NCBI GenBank assembly: GCA_016213325.1
Contig: JACRAY010000020.1
Coordinates: forward strand, 1 to 64,000
Length of the DNA stretch: 64,000 nucleotides
Direction: 5' to 3'
DNA from: Burkholderiales bacterium
GTDB lineage: Bacteria > Pseudomonadota > Gammaproteobacteria > Burkholderiales > Burkholderiaceae_C
How positions within the stretch are numbered: position 1 is the stretch's first letter; the number at the start of each line of letters is the position of its first letter. Below, one piece after another: positions 8,563-17,413 of this stretch. The notes under the pieces are model-generated. The model did no database searches. It saw only the letters and a list, made by a program, of their open reading frames with translations, and was not told the origin of the DNA. Position numbers and translations under genes: made by a program.

Positions 8563-9365
8563 CACTCGCCCTTGAACTGCGCCGAGCGCTTTTCGCGGAA
8601 CGCCATCACGCCTTCGATGTAGTCGTGCGTCCTGCCCATGGCCGACTGCGTGTCGCGTTCCAGGTCGAGCTGGGTGTCGAGTTCGTTGGTGGCAGCCGCG
8701 CGCAGCAGCTTGCGCGTGGCGACGAGCGCCGTGGTGGGCATGGCCGCCAGCCGCCCCGCGAGTTGCAGCGCCTGCTGCACGCCGTCCTGGCCTTCGGGCG
8801 CCACGTCCCAGATCATCCCCCACTCTTTCGCGTCTTTCGCCGACAGCTTGTCGCCCAGCATGGCGCAGCCCATGGCGCGCGCCATGCCCAGTTTCTTGAT
8901 GAGGAACCAGGTGCCGCCCGCATCGGGGATCAGGCCGATCTTGCTGAAGGCCTGGATGAAGCTGGCGTTGGGCGCGGCGATCGCGAAGTCGCACGCCATC
9001 GCGATGGACACGCCGGCGCCCGCCGCCACGCCGTTGACCGCAGCGACTGTCGGCACGCGCAGCGCCATCAGCTTGCGCGTGGTCGGGTTGAAGCACTGGT
9101 CTATGACCGGGCCCGGGTCGGCGCGCTGCACGAGGTCGGGGCCGGGCTCGAAGTCGAATTCGGCCAGGTCGGCCCCGGCGCAGAAGCCGCGGCCGGCGCC
9201 GGTGATCACGGCCGCGCGGATCGACTGGTCGGCTTCGACCTTGGCAAAGGCGTCCCACAGGTCGGCGTGCATGCGACGCGTGAAGCTGTTCAGCGCCGCG
9301 GGCCGGTTGAGGGTAATCACCGCGACGCTGCCGCGGGCCTCGTAGAGGACTGTCGCTTCTTCCAT
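8562..9365 (-). CDS. paaG: 2-(1,2-epoxy-1,2-dihydrophenyl)acetyl-CoA isomerase PaaG
   Basis: A 267-residue crotonase-fold protein. The oxyanion-hole segments are FCAGADLAEFDF and AVNGVAAGAGVSIAMACDF. It lacks the two catalytic glutamates of hydratases and keeps the Asp in GLIPDAGGTWFL, as expected for PaaG isomerases, which convert the ring epoxide to an oxepin and shift double bonds in later intermediates. It is first in the minus-strand operon paaG-paaI-paaK-methyltransferase. An AGGAG site precedes the ATG, and the start lies 50 bp from the divergent hydratase gene. Confidence 0.92.
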   Translation of the reverse strand: MEEATVLYEARGSVAVITLNRPAALNSFTRRMHADLWDAFAKVEADQSIRAAVITGAGRGFCAGADLAEFDFEPGPDLVQRADPGPVIDQCFNPTTRKLMALRVPTVAAVNGVAAGAGVSIAMACDFAIAAPNASFIQAFSKIGLIPDAGGTWFLIKKLGMARAMGCAMLGDKLSAKDAKEWGMIWDVAPEGQDGVQQALQLAGRLAAMPTTALVATRKLLRAAATNELDTQLDLERDTQSAMGRTHDYIEGVMAFREKRSAQFKGE

Positions 9366-9415
9366 GGTGTCTCCTGTCCGCGTGACTCTATCATCGGGGA
9401 AAGGAGAATGACCCC
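9366..9415. promoter_or_regulatory. Divergent paaG/paaF control region
   Basis: This 50-bp gap carries both ribosome-binding sites (AGGAG on the minus strand, AAAGGAG on the plus strand). Two promoters must therefore share or extend beyond it. I could not assign -35/-10 boxes or a PaaR/PaaX-type operator by eye. Confidence 0.4.
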
Positions 9416-10195
9416 ATGACCTACGAGACGATCCAGACCCGCACCGAAGCCGGCAAGGTCGGCATCATCACCCTGAACCGCCCCAAGCAGCTCAACGCGC
9501 TGAGCGACCAGCTGATGGACGAGCTGGGCGACGCGCTGCTCGCGTTCGACCGCGACGACGCCATCGGCTGCATCATCGTCACCGGCAGCGAGAAGGCGTT
9601 TGCAGCCGGCGCCGACATCAGCGCGATGTCGAAGTTCGACTTCTCGGATGTCTTCAAGCAGGGCTTCATCTCGCGCAACTGGGAGACGATCCGCAGCGTG
9701 CGCAAGCCGGTGATCGCTGCAGTGGCCGGCTTCGCGCTGGGCGGCGGCTGCGAGGTGGCGATGATGTGCGACTTCATCATCGCCGCGGAGAACGCGCGCT
9801 TCGGCCAGCCCGAAATCAAGCTCGGCATCATCCCCGGCGCCGGCGGCACGCAGCGCCTGCCGCGCGCGGTGGGCAAGTCGAAGGCCATGGACATGGTGCT
9901 GACCGGCCGCATGATGGATGCGGCGGAAGCCGAGCGCGCCGGGCTGGTGAGCCGCGTGGTGCCGCTGGACAAGTTGATGGACGAAGCGCTGGCCGCTGCG
10001 ATCGTCATCGCCGACATGCCGCGGCTGGCGGCGCTGGCGGCGAAGGAGTCGGTGAACCGCGCTTTCGAGTCGTCGCTGAGCGATGGGGTGATGTACGAGC
10101 GGCGCATGTTCCATGCGCTGTTCTCGACGGCCGACCAGGAGGAAGGGATGGAGGCGTTTTTGGCGAAAAGGGCGCCGGCGTTCAAGGGCGCTTGA
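9416..10195 (+). CDS. paaF: Enoyl-CoA hydratase, PaaF-like
   Basis: A 259-residue crotonase-fold enzyme. Both hydratase glutamates are present, in [16 protein letters not shown] and in [22 protein letters not shown], and the CoA/oxyanion segment [11 protein letters not shown] is intact. The sequence fits a short-chain enoyl-CoA hydratase. Position next to paaG supports the PaaF role (hydration of 2,3-dehydroadipyl-CoA), but a general beta-oxidation hydratase cannot be excluded. AAAGGAG lies 10 bp before the ATG. It is transcribed divergently from paaG across only 50 bp, so their promoters must overlap. Confidence 0.85.
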   Translation: MTYETIQTRTEAGKVGIITLNRPKQLNALSDQLMDELGDALLAFDRDDAIGCIIVTGSEKAFAAGADISAMSKFDFSDVFKQGFISRNWETIRSVRKPVIAAVAGFALGGGCEVAMMCDFIIAAENARFGQPEIKLGIIPGAGGTQRLPRAVGKSKAMDMVLTGRMMDAAEAERAGLVSRVVPLDKLMDEALAAAIVIADMPRLAALAAKESVNRAFESSLSDGVMYERRMFHALFSTADQEEGMEAFLAKRAPAFKGA

Positions 10196-10204
10196 TCCCC
10201 CCGT

Positions 10205-10240
10205 TGTCATGCCGGGCCCGACCCGGCATCCATGGTGGCG
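10205..10240. repeat. GTCATnCCGGG-type extragenic repeat, copy 1
   Basis: Contains TGTCATGCCGGGCCCGACCC followed by GGCATCCATGG, one half of the palindromic family found complete at 51.9 and 54.0 kb. It marks the left edge of the restriction-modification region, 10 bp after the paaF stop. Confidence 0.7.
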
Positions 10241-10279
10241 TGGCCTGACTGGCAGTAACTGGGCAGAATAGCGGCGCGC

Positions 10280-12730
10280 ATGGAAAAGAAGGCACTTTCC
10301 GAGAGCGACATCTGCGACAAGTTCATCCGGCCGTCCATGGAGGCGGCCGGCTGGGACGGCATGCTCCAGATTTACCGTGAGTACCCTCTCCGCGCAGGCC
10401 GTGTGGTCGTTCGAGGTAAGACGGGCAAGCGCGACACGAGCACGGTGTTGCGCGCCGACTACGCTCTCTTCTGGAAGCCCAACATCCCCTTGGCGGTCGT
10501 TGAGGCTAAAGACAACAAGCACGCCGTCGGCGCGGGCATGTCCCAGGCTATCCAGTACGCCGGTTTGCTGGACGTCCCTTTCAGCTTTTCCAGCAACGGC
10601 GACGGCTTCGTGTTCCGCGATGCCACCATGGCGGACGGCGTACTCGAACGCGGTTTGAGCCTCGGGGAATTTCCGCCGCCGGAGGAGTTGTGGAACCGTT
10701 ACTGCGCTTGGAAAGGATGGACGGCTGAAGTCCGCCAGGTTGCAAGCTCGGAGTACGCCCCCAGCAAGATCCCTCGGTACTACCAGCTGAACGCCATCAA
10801 CCGCACAGTGGAGGCCATCGCAAGCGGGCAGGACCGCGTGCTTCTAGTCATGGCAACGGGAACCGGAAAGACTTACACAGCGTTCCAGATCATCTGGCGC
10901 CTCTGGAAGAGTGGCGCGAAGAAGCGCATCCTTTTCCTGGCTGACCGGAACATCCTTGTCGACCAGACCATGGTTAACGACTTCCGGCCGTTCAAAGGCG
11001 CCATGGCGAAGCTGAGCCCGCACGCCAAGGGCATCGAGATCGTGGACGTTCAAGGCAATGTGGCTTTTGAAGAGGTGGACGTTGCGATCAACAAGACCAC
11101 CAAGCATGTCAACAAGAGCTACGAGATCTACTTGTCGCTCTACCAGGCGGTCACTGGCACCAACGAAGGCGATGACATCTACCGCCAGTTCTCGCCGGAC
11201 TTCTTCGACCTGGTGATCGTCGACGAGTGCCACCGCGGCAGTGCGGCCGAAGACTCGGCATGGCGTTCCATCCTCACCTACTTCGGCAACGCCGCCCACG
11301 TCGGCCTGACGGCGACGCCGAAGGAAACGGCTGACGTCTCCAACATCGACTACTTCGGCGAGCCGGTCTACACGTACAGCCTGCGACAGGGGATCGAAGA
11401 CGGTTACCTGGCACCCTACAAGGTGATCCGCGTCGATCTGGACAAGGACACTTTCGGCTGGAGGCCCACAGAGGGGATGAGGGACAAACTCGGCAACGTC
11501 ATCGAAGACCGTGTCTACACCGGCGTGGATATGAACCGCCGCTTGGTGCTGGAGAAGCGCGACGAAGTCGTTGCCGGCAAGATCACCGAGTACCTTAAGG
11601 CCACCGACCGCCTCGACAAGACCATCGTCTTCTGCGAGGACATCGACCACGCTGCGCGGATGCGCCAGGCCCTGTCGAACGCCAATGCCGACATCTGCAG
11701 CCAGCGCCCCAACTACGTCGTGCAGATCACCGGCGACAACGCCGAAGGGAAGCGCGAACTCGACAACTTCATTGATCCGGAGAGGACCTACCCGGTCATC
11801 GCCACCACGTCGAAGCTCATGAGCACCGGCGTGGACGCACAGACCTGCAAGCTGATCGTGCTGGACCAGCAGATCAAGTCGATGACGCTATTCAAGCAGA
11901 TCATCGGCCGCGGCACGCGGCTGCGGGAAGACCTTGGCAAGAGCTGGTTCACCATCCTGGACTTCAAGCGGGCAACCGAACTGTTCGCCGACCCAAGCTT
12001 CGACGGCGACCCGGTGCAGGTCTATGAGCCCGGGCCGAACGAGCCCGTGGTTCCACCTGAGCCGGCCCGCGGCGAGCCGGGCGCCGACGCCCCGCAGCAG
12101 GGTGACGCCCTCATCGCCGACCCTGGCAATGGAGCACCAGAGGTGAGAAGGTATGTCGTCGGCGGCATGGTCACCGTCGCTGTCGCGCGTGAGCGGGTGC
12201 AATACCTCAACGCAGACGGCAAGCTGATCACCGAAAGCCTGCGCGACTACACTCGCATCAACCTCGGCAAGGCCTACACCTCGCTCGACCAGTTCCTGCA
12301 GGCCTGGAACAGCTCAGAACGCAAAGCAGCCTTGATCGCGGAGCTGGAGTCCCAAGGGGTGCTGCTGGAGGCGCTGGCCGAAGAGGTGGCAAGTTCCGGC
12401 GGCCTGCGGGACCTGGACCCTTTCGACTTGTTGCTGCACGTGGCCTACAACATGCCACCGCTGACGCGCCGCGAGCGTGCACAGCGGGTAAGGAAGCGCA
12501 ACGTGTTCACCCAGTACGGGCCCGTGGCTCGCAAGGTGCTGGACGCACTTCTGGACAAGTACGCCGACGAGGGTATCGCCACCATCGAAAGCAACGAAGT
12601 GCTGCGTGTGCAGCCCCTCTCCGAACTTGGCACGCCCGTGGAGATTATTCGCGCCTTTGGCGGCCGGCCGCAATACCTGCAGGCCCTGCAAACGCTGGAG
12701 AACGAACTCTATGCGGCCGGGCCGAACTGA
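10280..12730 (+). CDS. hsdR: Type I restriction enzyme, R (motor/nuclease) subunit
   Basis: The 816-residue subunit cleaves unmodified DNA after ATP-driven translocation. It has an N-terminal PD-(D/E)XK nuclease (D60 and E75-A-K77), then an SF2 helicase: Q-motif region around YYQLNAI (168-174), Walker A ATGTGKT (192-198), DECH box (315-318), TATP (344-347), and motif VI as QIIGRGTRLRED. The C-terminal part (about 650-816) resembles the EcoEI-type domain that docks on the methylase. All catalytic residues are intact, so it looks functional. Codon use is more A/T-rich than flanking genes. It is first in hsdR-hsdM-hsdS-AlbA_2, with 18 bp to hsdM. Confidence 0.93.
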   Translation: MEKKALSESDICDKFIRPSMEAAGWDGMLQIYREYPLRAGRVVVRGKTGKRDTSTVLRADYALFWKPNIPLAVVEAKDNKHAVGAGMSQAIQYAGLLDVPFSFSSNGDGFVFRDATMADGVLERGLSLGEFPPPEELWNRYCAWKGWTAEVRQVASSEYAPSKIPRYYQLNAINRTVEAIASGQDRVLLVMATGTGKTYTAFQIIWRLWKSGAKKRILFLADRNILVDQTMVNDFRPFKGAMAKLSPHAKGIEIVDVQGNVAFEEVDVAINKTTKHVNKSYEIYLSLYQAVTGTNEGDDIYRQFSPDFFDLVIVDECHRGSAAEDSAWRSILTYFGNAAHVGLTATPKETADVSNIDYFGEPVYTYSLRQGIEDGYLAPYKVIRVDLDKDTFGWRPTEGMRDKLGNVIEDRVYTGVDMNRRLVLEKRDEVVAGKITEYLKATDRLDKTIVFCEDIDHAARMRQALSNANADICSQRPNYVVQITGDNAEGKRELDNFIDPERTYPVIATTSKLMSTGVDAQTCKLIVLDQQIKSMTLFKQIIGRGTRLREDLGKSWFTILDFKRATELFADPSFDGDPVQVYEPGPNEPVVPPEPARGEPGADAPQQGDALIADPGNGAPEVRRYVVGGMVTVAVARERVQYLNADGKLITESLRDYTRINLGKAYTSLDQFLQAWNSSERKAALIAELESQGVLLEALAEEVASSGGLRDLDPFDLLLHVAYNMPPLTRRERAQRVRKRNVFTQYGPVARKVLDALLDKYADEGIATIESNEVLRVQPLSELGTPVEIIRAFGGRPQYLQALQTLENELYAAGPN

Positions 12731-12748
12731 CGATCTGACCGAATTTTC

Positions 12749-14221
12749 ATGTCCAACCTGACCCCCGTCATCAAATCCATCCAGGACGTCATGCGCCAGG
12801 ACGCCGGTATCAACGGCGACGCGCAACGCATCGAGCAGATGGTGTGGCTGCTGTTCCTGAAGGTGTTCGACGCCCAGGAAGAAGAGCTCGAACTCACCCG
12901 CGGCGACTACAAGAGCCCGATTCCTGAACACCTGCGCTGGCGCAACTGGGCCAGCGACGCTGAGGGAATCACCGGCGACACCCTGCTGGACTTCGTGAAC
13001 AACCAGCTGTTCCCGAAGTTGAAGAATCTGCCAGCCGACCAGCAGCGCAATCCACGCGGCTTCGTCGTGCGCAGCGTGTTCGAGGACGCCAACAACTTCA
13101 TGAAGAGCGGCCACCTGCTGCGGCAGGTGATCAACAAGCTGGGCGCCATCGATTTCAACCGCCGGGCCGAACGCCACCAATTCAACGATGTGTACGAGAA
13201 GATCCTGCGCGACCTGCAGAGCGCAGGCAACGCGGGTGAGTTCTACACGCCGCGCGCCGTTACGCAATTCATGGTGGACATGGTGAACCCTCGCCTCGGC
13301 GAGAGTGTGTTCGACCCCGCCACGGGGACCGGTGGCTTTCTCGTTTGTGCGATCGAGCACCTCCGCAAGCAGGTCCGCAACACCGACCACGAGGCGCTGC
13401 TGCAGAAAAGCATTGCCGGCGTCGAGAAGAAGCAGCTGCCACACATGCTGTGCGTCACCAACCTGATGCTGCACGGCGTGGAAGTGCCGAGCCTGATCGC
13501 GCATGGCAACACGCTGGCACGGCCGCTTCGTGAGTACACGCCGGCCTCGCGCGTGGACGTGGTCATGACCAACCCTCCGTTTGGGGGGATCGAGGAGCCG
13601 GGCATCGAGTCGGGGTTTCCTTCCGACGTGCGCACCAAAGAGACGGCCGACCTGTTCCTTGTGCTGATCAAGCACATCCTGAAGGACGGTGGCCGCGCTG
13701 CTCTGGTCCTGCCCGACGGCACCCTGTTCGGTGAAGGCGTCAAGACACGCATCAAAGAGCAACTGCTCTCGGAGTGCAACCTGCACACCATCGTGCGCCT
13801 GCCCAACGGCGTGTTCGCGCCCTACACCGGCATCAAGACCAACCTGCTGTTCTTCACGAAGGGGCAGCCAACCGAGGCGATCTGGTACTACGAGCATCCC
13901 TATCCATCGGGCGTCAAGAGCTACAACAAGACCAAACCGATTCGGATCGAAGAGTTCGATGCGGAGAAGGCTTGGTGGGGCAGCGAAGCCAACGGGTTTG
14001 CGGCTCGAGTTGAGAACGAGCGGGCGTGGAGGGTGAGCATCGAGAACATCCGGACCGCGGGCTTCAACCTCGACCAGAAGAATCCGCATGCGGCGGACGA
14101 AGTGAGCCACGACCCAGATGAATTGCTGCGGGACTATGCACGGCTTCAGCGTGAGGCACAGGGCTTGCGGGATCAGTTGAAGGCGGCCTTGGCCAAGTCG
14201 CTGACGGGAGCGCGAGCGTGA
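12749..14221 (+). CDS. hsdM: Type I restriction-modification methyltransferase, M subunit
   Basis: A 490-residue N6-adenine methyltransferase subunit. The helical N-terminal HsdM_N domain (about 1-140) precedes the catalytic domain, which has FYTPR (165-169), SAM motif I DPATGTGGF (189-197) and the catalytic NPPF (275-278). Together with HsdS it methylates the recognition site and protects self DNA. No truncation or frameshift is seen. Its last codons overlap the hsdS start in a GTGA junction. Confidence 0.95.
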   Translation: MSNLTPVIKSIQDVMRQDAGINGDAQRIEQMVWLLFLKVFDAQEEELELTRGDYKSPIPEHLRWRNWASDAEGITGDTLLDFVNNQLFPKLKNLPADQQRNPRGFVVRSVFEDANNFMKSGHLLRQVINKLGAIDFNRRAERHQFNDVYEKILRDLQSAGNAGEFYTPRAVTQFMVDMVNPRLGESVFDPATGTGGFLVCAIEHLRKQVRNTDHEALLQKSIAGVEKKQLPHMLCVTNLMLHGVEVPSLIAHGNTLARPLREYTPASRVDVVMTNPPFGGIEEPGIESGFPSDVRTKETADLFLVLIKHILKDGGRAALVLPDGTLFGEGVKTRIKEQLLSECNLHTIVRLPNGVFAPYTGIKTNLLFFTKGQPTEAIWYYEHPYPSGVKSYNKTKPIRIEEFDAEKAWWGSEANGFAARVENERAWRVSIENIRTAGFNLDQKNPHAADEVSHDPDELLRDYARLQREAQGLRDQLKAALAKSLTGARA

Positions 14222-15876
14222 GTTCAGTGCTGGAGCCGCAGGCGCGAAGTGCTCAGTATCTGGAGCTGCTGCATCCAGCGTTGATGCAGCAGGCCGGATT
14301 GCTGGCGATTGCCCAAGGGAGTGTCGGGCGGCTGCGAGACTTGATCCTCGAACTCGCGATTCGCGGAAGGTTGGTCCCGCAAGATCTTGACGGAGCGGAC
14401 CGAACGAGTACTCCTACGGTTGCCGATGACGGACCATTTGATCTACCAAAGGGTTGGTCGTGGAAGCACTTGAACGCGCTACAGCCCGAGTTTCAGAATG
14501 GTGCGGCGAGCAGGGGCGACGTAGGCGGCGAGCCGACCACCGTCCTTCGACTTGCAGACATCAAGGACCGGCGAGTGTCGTTGGCCGATACACGCCAAGT
14601 TCCAATTCACCGCCGGGACATTGAGAAGTACCGGCTGCGAGACGGTGACATCCTTATAACTCGGGTCAACGGCAGCGCGGACATCGTCGGCCAGTTCAAC
14701 TTGGTTGAAGGTGATCCTGAAGCCATCTATTGCGACCACTTCATTCGGATGCGCGCGAATCGTGCAGTCGTGGATCCGAAGTACCTTGCGTTGTTCGGCG
14801 AATCTGAAGTGATTCGAGGCCGAATCAAGACTCTCTTCATCAGCACGGCGGGGCAGAAGACGGTGAACCAGAGCCACGTCGGTTCGCTCCCGATAGCCAT
14901 CCCGTCGTTGGGCGAACAAGCCCGCATCGTTGCCCGTGTCGACGAACTGATGCGCCTGTGCGATGGCCTCGAAGCCAATGGCCGGATCGAAGCGGAGCAG
15001 CATGCCCGCCTGCTCGGCACCTTGCTGGACACGCTGACCGACAGCACGACTCACGAGGAATTGGCGGCCAACTGGCAACGGGTGGCCGCCCACTTCGACT
15101 TGCTGCTCGACCGGCCCGAGGCGGTGGATGCGTTGGAACAGACAATCATGCATCTGGCGATCCGCGGGCTACTGGTGCCGCAGGATTCACTTGACCCGCC
15201 TGTCCATTTTGTGACGCCATCCGAACCCTCGCACGGGTCCAGGATGACTCGCTCACGCTTACGCACAGTTGAAGTCGATGATGAAGTTCTGTTCGATGAA
15301 CCATTCGCCATTCCGATCAGTTGGCTTTGGACCAAGTTCTCCAAAGTTGCGCGCGTGGCATCGAACCTTGTGCCTCCTCTGGCTCATCTGGATGCTTGGC
15401 AAGTCGCTCCTGACTGCATCGAGAAGCGCACCGGTCGCCTGTTGTCGCGTCGAACCGTTCGCGAGGCGGGTGTATTCAGCTCAAATCACCGCTTCCTTGC
15501 TGGTCAAATTCTGTACTCGAAGATTCGTCCGTCGCTTTCAAAGGTCGTGCGGATTGACTTTGACGGCCTGTGCAGCGCGGACATGTACCCGATCTCGGCG
15601 CACATCAACGCAGACTACCTTTTGCTGTACATGTTGAGTGACCATTTTCTGAAACAGGTGGCAATCGCTGAAAACCGAGTGAAGATGCCGAAGCTGAATC
15701 AAGAGGCACTGACCGGTTTCGTCGTCGCAGTTCCTCCTCTCGCTGAGCAAGCTCGCATTGTCGCCCGCGTCACCGAACTCCGCCGCCTTTGCGCCGACCT
15801 CCGCAAGCGCCTGGTCGAACAGCAGACCGTGCACTCCCACCTCGCCGACGCCCTCGTCGAGCAAGCCCTCGCATGA
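14218..15876 (+). CDS. hsdS: Type I restriction-modification specificity subunit
   Basis: A 552-residue specificity subunit built of two target-recognition domains (about 60-230 and 325-505). They are separated by conserved helical regions that repeat internally: LRDLILELAIRGRLVPQD (39-56) mirrors LEQTIMHLAIRGLLVPQD (306-323), and EQARIVAR recurs at 233-240 and 510-517. Each domain reads one half of a bipartite site. The length is above the usual 400-450 residues because of a long central spacer (about 250-310). The start is GTG, overlapping hsdM. The second recognition domain is the most A/T-rich part, as is usual for exchanged domains. Confidence 0.93.
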   Translation: MSSVLEPQARSAQYLELLHPALMQQAGLLAIAQGSVGRLRDLILELAIRGRLVPQDLDGADRTSTPTVADDGPFDLPKGWSWKHLNALQPEFQNGAASRGDVGGEPTTVLRLADIKDRRVSLADTRQVPIHRRDIEKYRLRDGDILITRVNGSADIVGQFNLVEGDPEAIYCDHFIRMRANRAVVDPKYLALFGESEVIRGRIKTLFISTAGQKTVNQSHVGSLPIAIPSLGEQARIVARVDELMRLCDGLEANGRIEAEQHARLLGTLLDTLTDSTTHEELAANWQRVAAHFDLLLDRPEAVDALEQTIMHLAIRGLLVPQDSLDPPVHFVTPSEPSHGSRMTRSRLRTVEVDDEVLFDEPFAIPISWLWTKFSKVARVASNLVPPLAHLDAWQVAPDCIEKRTGRLLSRRTVREAGVFSSNHRFLAGQILYSKIRPSLSKVVRIDFDGLCSADMYPISAHINADYLLLYMLSDHFLKQVAIAENRVKMPKLNQEALTGFVVAVPPLAEQARIVARVTELRRLCADLRKRLVEQQTVHSHLADALVEQALA

Positions 15877-17276
15877 CCCCACAGGCGCTCGACGCCCTGC
15901 TCGCACTCCCGGAGAACGAGCACATCGAGTTCAAGGAAGCGAAGGGTGGCTTCCACTTCGACAAGCTGGTGGGCTATTGCGTGGCGCTGGCCAACGAAGG
16001 CGGCGGGCGCATCGTGCTGGGCGTGAGCGACAAGCCGCCGCGGCGCGTCGTAGGCACGCAAGCCTTCGACCAACCCGCGCGTACCTGCGGCGGCCTGCAC
16101 GAACGGTTGCAGATCAAGGTGCTGTGTCATGAAGTCGCGCACCCGCATGGTCGCGTGCTGGTCTTCGAAGTGCCGGGTCGCCCGCGCGGGCACGCGCTGC
16201 ATTTCGAGGGTCGCTATCTGATGCGAGCCGGCGACGAGCTGGTACCTATGTCGCCGGACCGGCTTCGCGCCATCTTCGCGGAAGGCGAGGCAGACTTCAT
16301 CGACCAGCTCGCTGCGACCGCGTTGGACGAAGCCGGTGTGGTGGCGCTGCTCGACGTGCAGGGCTGGTACGACCTGCGTGAGCGGCCGCTGCCCTCTACC
16401 CGCACCGAGATCATCGATGCCCTGGTGGCGCGGCGTTTCGCTGTGCGGCAGGAGAGTGGTCTCGCGATCACCAATCTCGGCGCGCTCGTGCTGGCCAAGC
16501 GGCTGGGCGACTTTGACGGCGTCGCGCGCAAGGGCGTCCGCGTGATCGTGTACGACGGCGTGACCAAGCTGCAGGTGAAGGACGGCAAGGACTGGATGGC
16601 CGACAGTGGCTATGCGGTTGGCTTCGTGAAGCTCGTGGACAAGATTCACGCCGAGACGCCGGCGAGCGAAGAGATCCGTGCCGCGCTGCGCCAGACCGTG
16701 TACGCCTACCCGAAGAAGGCTTTGCGGGAGATTCTGGGCAACGCCCTGGTGCATCAGGACCTTTCGGAGCGCGGTACGGGTGTGGTGGTCGAAATTTACG
16801 ATGACCGCATCGAAGTGGTGAACCCGGGCCGCCCGCTGCTGGACGTGGACCGATTCATCGACGAGAACCAGTCGCGCAACGAGCGGCTTGCGGACGCGTT
16901 GCGCCAACTGCGCGTGTGCGATGAGCGCGGCCACGGCATGGATGCCGTCGTGATGCACATCGAGGCGCACCAACTGCCGGCATACCAGTGCCGGCTGGGC
17001 AGTCGACATACGACCGTGGTGCTGTCGCGCTACAAGGCTTTGAACAAGCTGGCGCCTGACGAACGCGTGCAGGCGGTGTACCAGCACTGCTGCCTGCGTT
17101 ATGTCACCAACCAGATCACCAACAACGAATCGATTCGCGAGCGCTTCAAAATCGAGAAGCAGAATGCGGCACAGGCGTCTCGGTTGCTGCGCGAGGCGCA
17201 GGAAGCAGGGCGTATCAAGGCTGTCGACATTAACGTCGGTACGAAACTGATGCGCTACGTTCCGTACTGGGCCTGA
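15873..17276 (+). CDS. AlbA_2 (Schlafen-like) domain and ATP-binding protein, fourth gene of the hsd operon
   Basis: A 467-residue protein. The N-terminal AlbA_2 domain (about 14-130) shows EHIEFKEAKGG and LANEGGGRIVLGVSD. A middle region (about 140-270) is followed by a GHKL-like ATP-binding segment with an N-box (REILGNALVHQD, 285-296), NPGRP (317-321) and a glycine box (ERGHGMD). The C-terminal tail (about 390-467) looks like a winged helix. AlbA_2 proteins are often annotated as transcriptional regulators or Schlafen-related nucleases. The ATG overlaps the hsdS stop (ATGA), so it is made with the restriction complex. A role as defence partner or operon regulator is inference from context. 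Confidence 0.82.
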   Translation: MTPQALDALLALPENEHIEFKEAKGGFHFDKLVGYCVALANEGGGRIVLGVSDKPPRRVVGTQAFDQPARTCGGLHERLQIKVLCHEVAHPHGRVLVFEVPGRPRGHALHFEGRYLMRAGDELVPMSPDRLRAIFAEGEADFIDQLAATALDEAGVVALLDVQGWYDLRERPLPSTRTEIIDALVARRFAVRQESGLAITNLGALVLAKRLGDFDGVARKGVRVIVYDGVTKLQVKDGKDWMADSGYAVGFVKLVDKIHAETPASEEIRAALRQTVYAYPKKALREILGNALVHQDLSERGTGVVVEIYDDRIEVVNPGRPLLDVDRFIDENQSRNERLADALRQLRVCDERGHGMDAVVMHIEAHQLPAYQCRLGSRHTTVVLSRYKALNKLAPDERVQAVYQHCCLRYVTNQITNNESIRERFKIEKQNAAQASRLLREAQEAGRIKAVDINVGTKLMRYVPYWA

Positions 17277-17319
17277 CTTGCTTGATGGCAACGCCGGCGA
17301 GCGCAGCCGGAAGCCCCTA

Positions 17320-17340
17320 AGTCGTTGAAATTGAACGACT
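17320..17340. terminator. Hairpin after the hsd operon
   Basis: Inverted repeat AGTCGTT / AACGACT with a 7-base loop, 44 bp after the last gene of the operon. No clear T-run follows, only ATTTG. It may end the operon or mark the right edge of the acquired segment. Confidence 0.45.
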
Positions 17341-17413
17341 ATTTGCTTGACGGGTGCTTGATGCCCAGCCATCCGGCCAGTTGTCGGGCATCGACCGATG
17401 CCGCATCACAACC

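Noticed and set aside
12314..14110. Minus-strand frame of 598 codons
   Set aside because: It covers hsdM and the end of hsdR in antisense; the plus-strand genes carry all catalytic motifs.
10280..17413. Prophage or integrative element
   Set aside because: No integrase, capsid, terminase or attachment duplication is visible; only the restriction operon is present.
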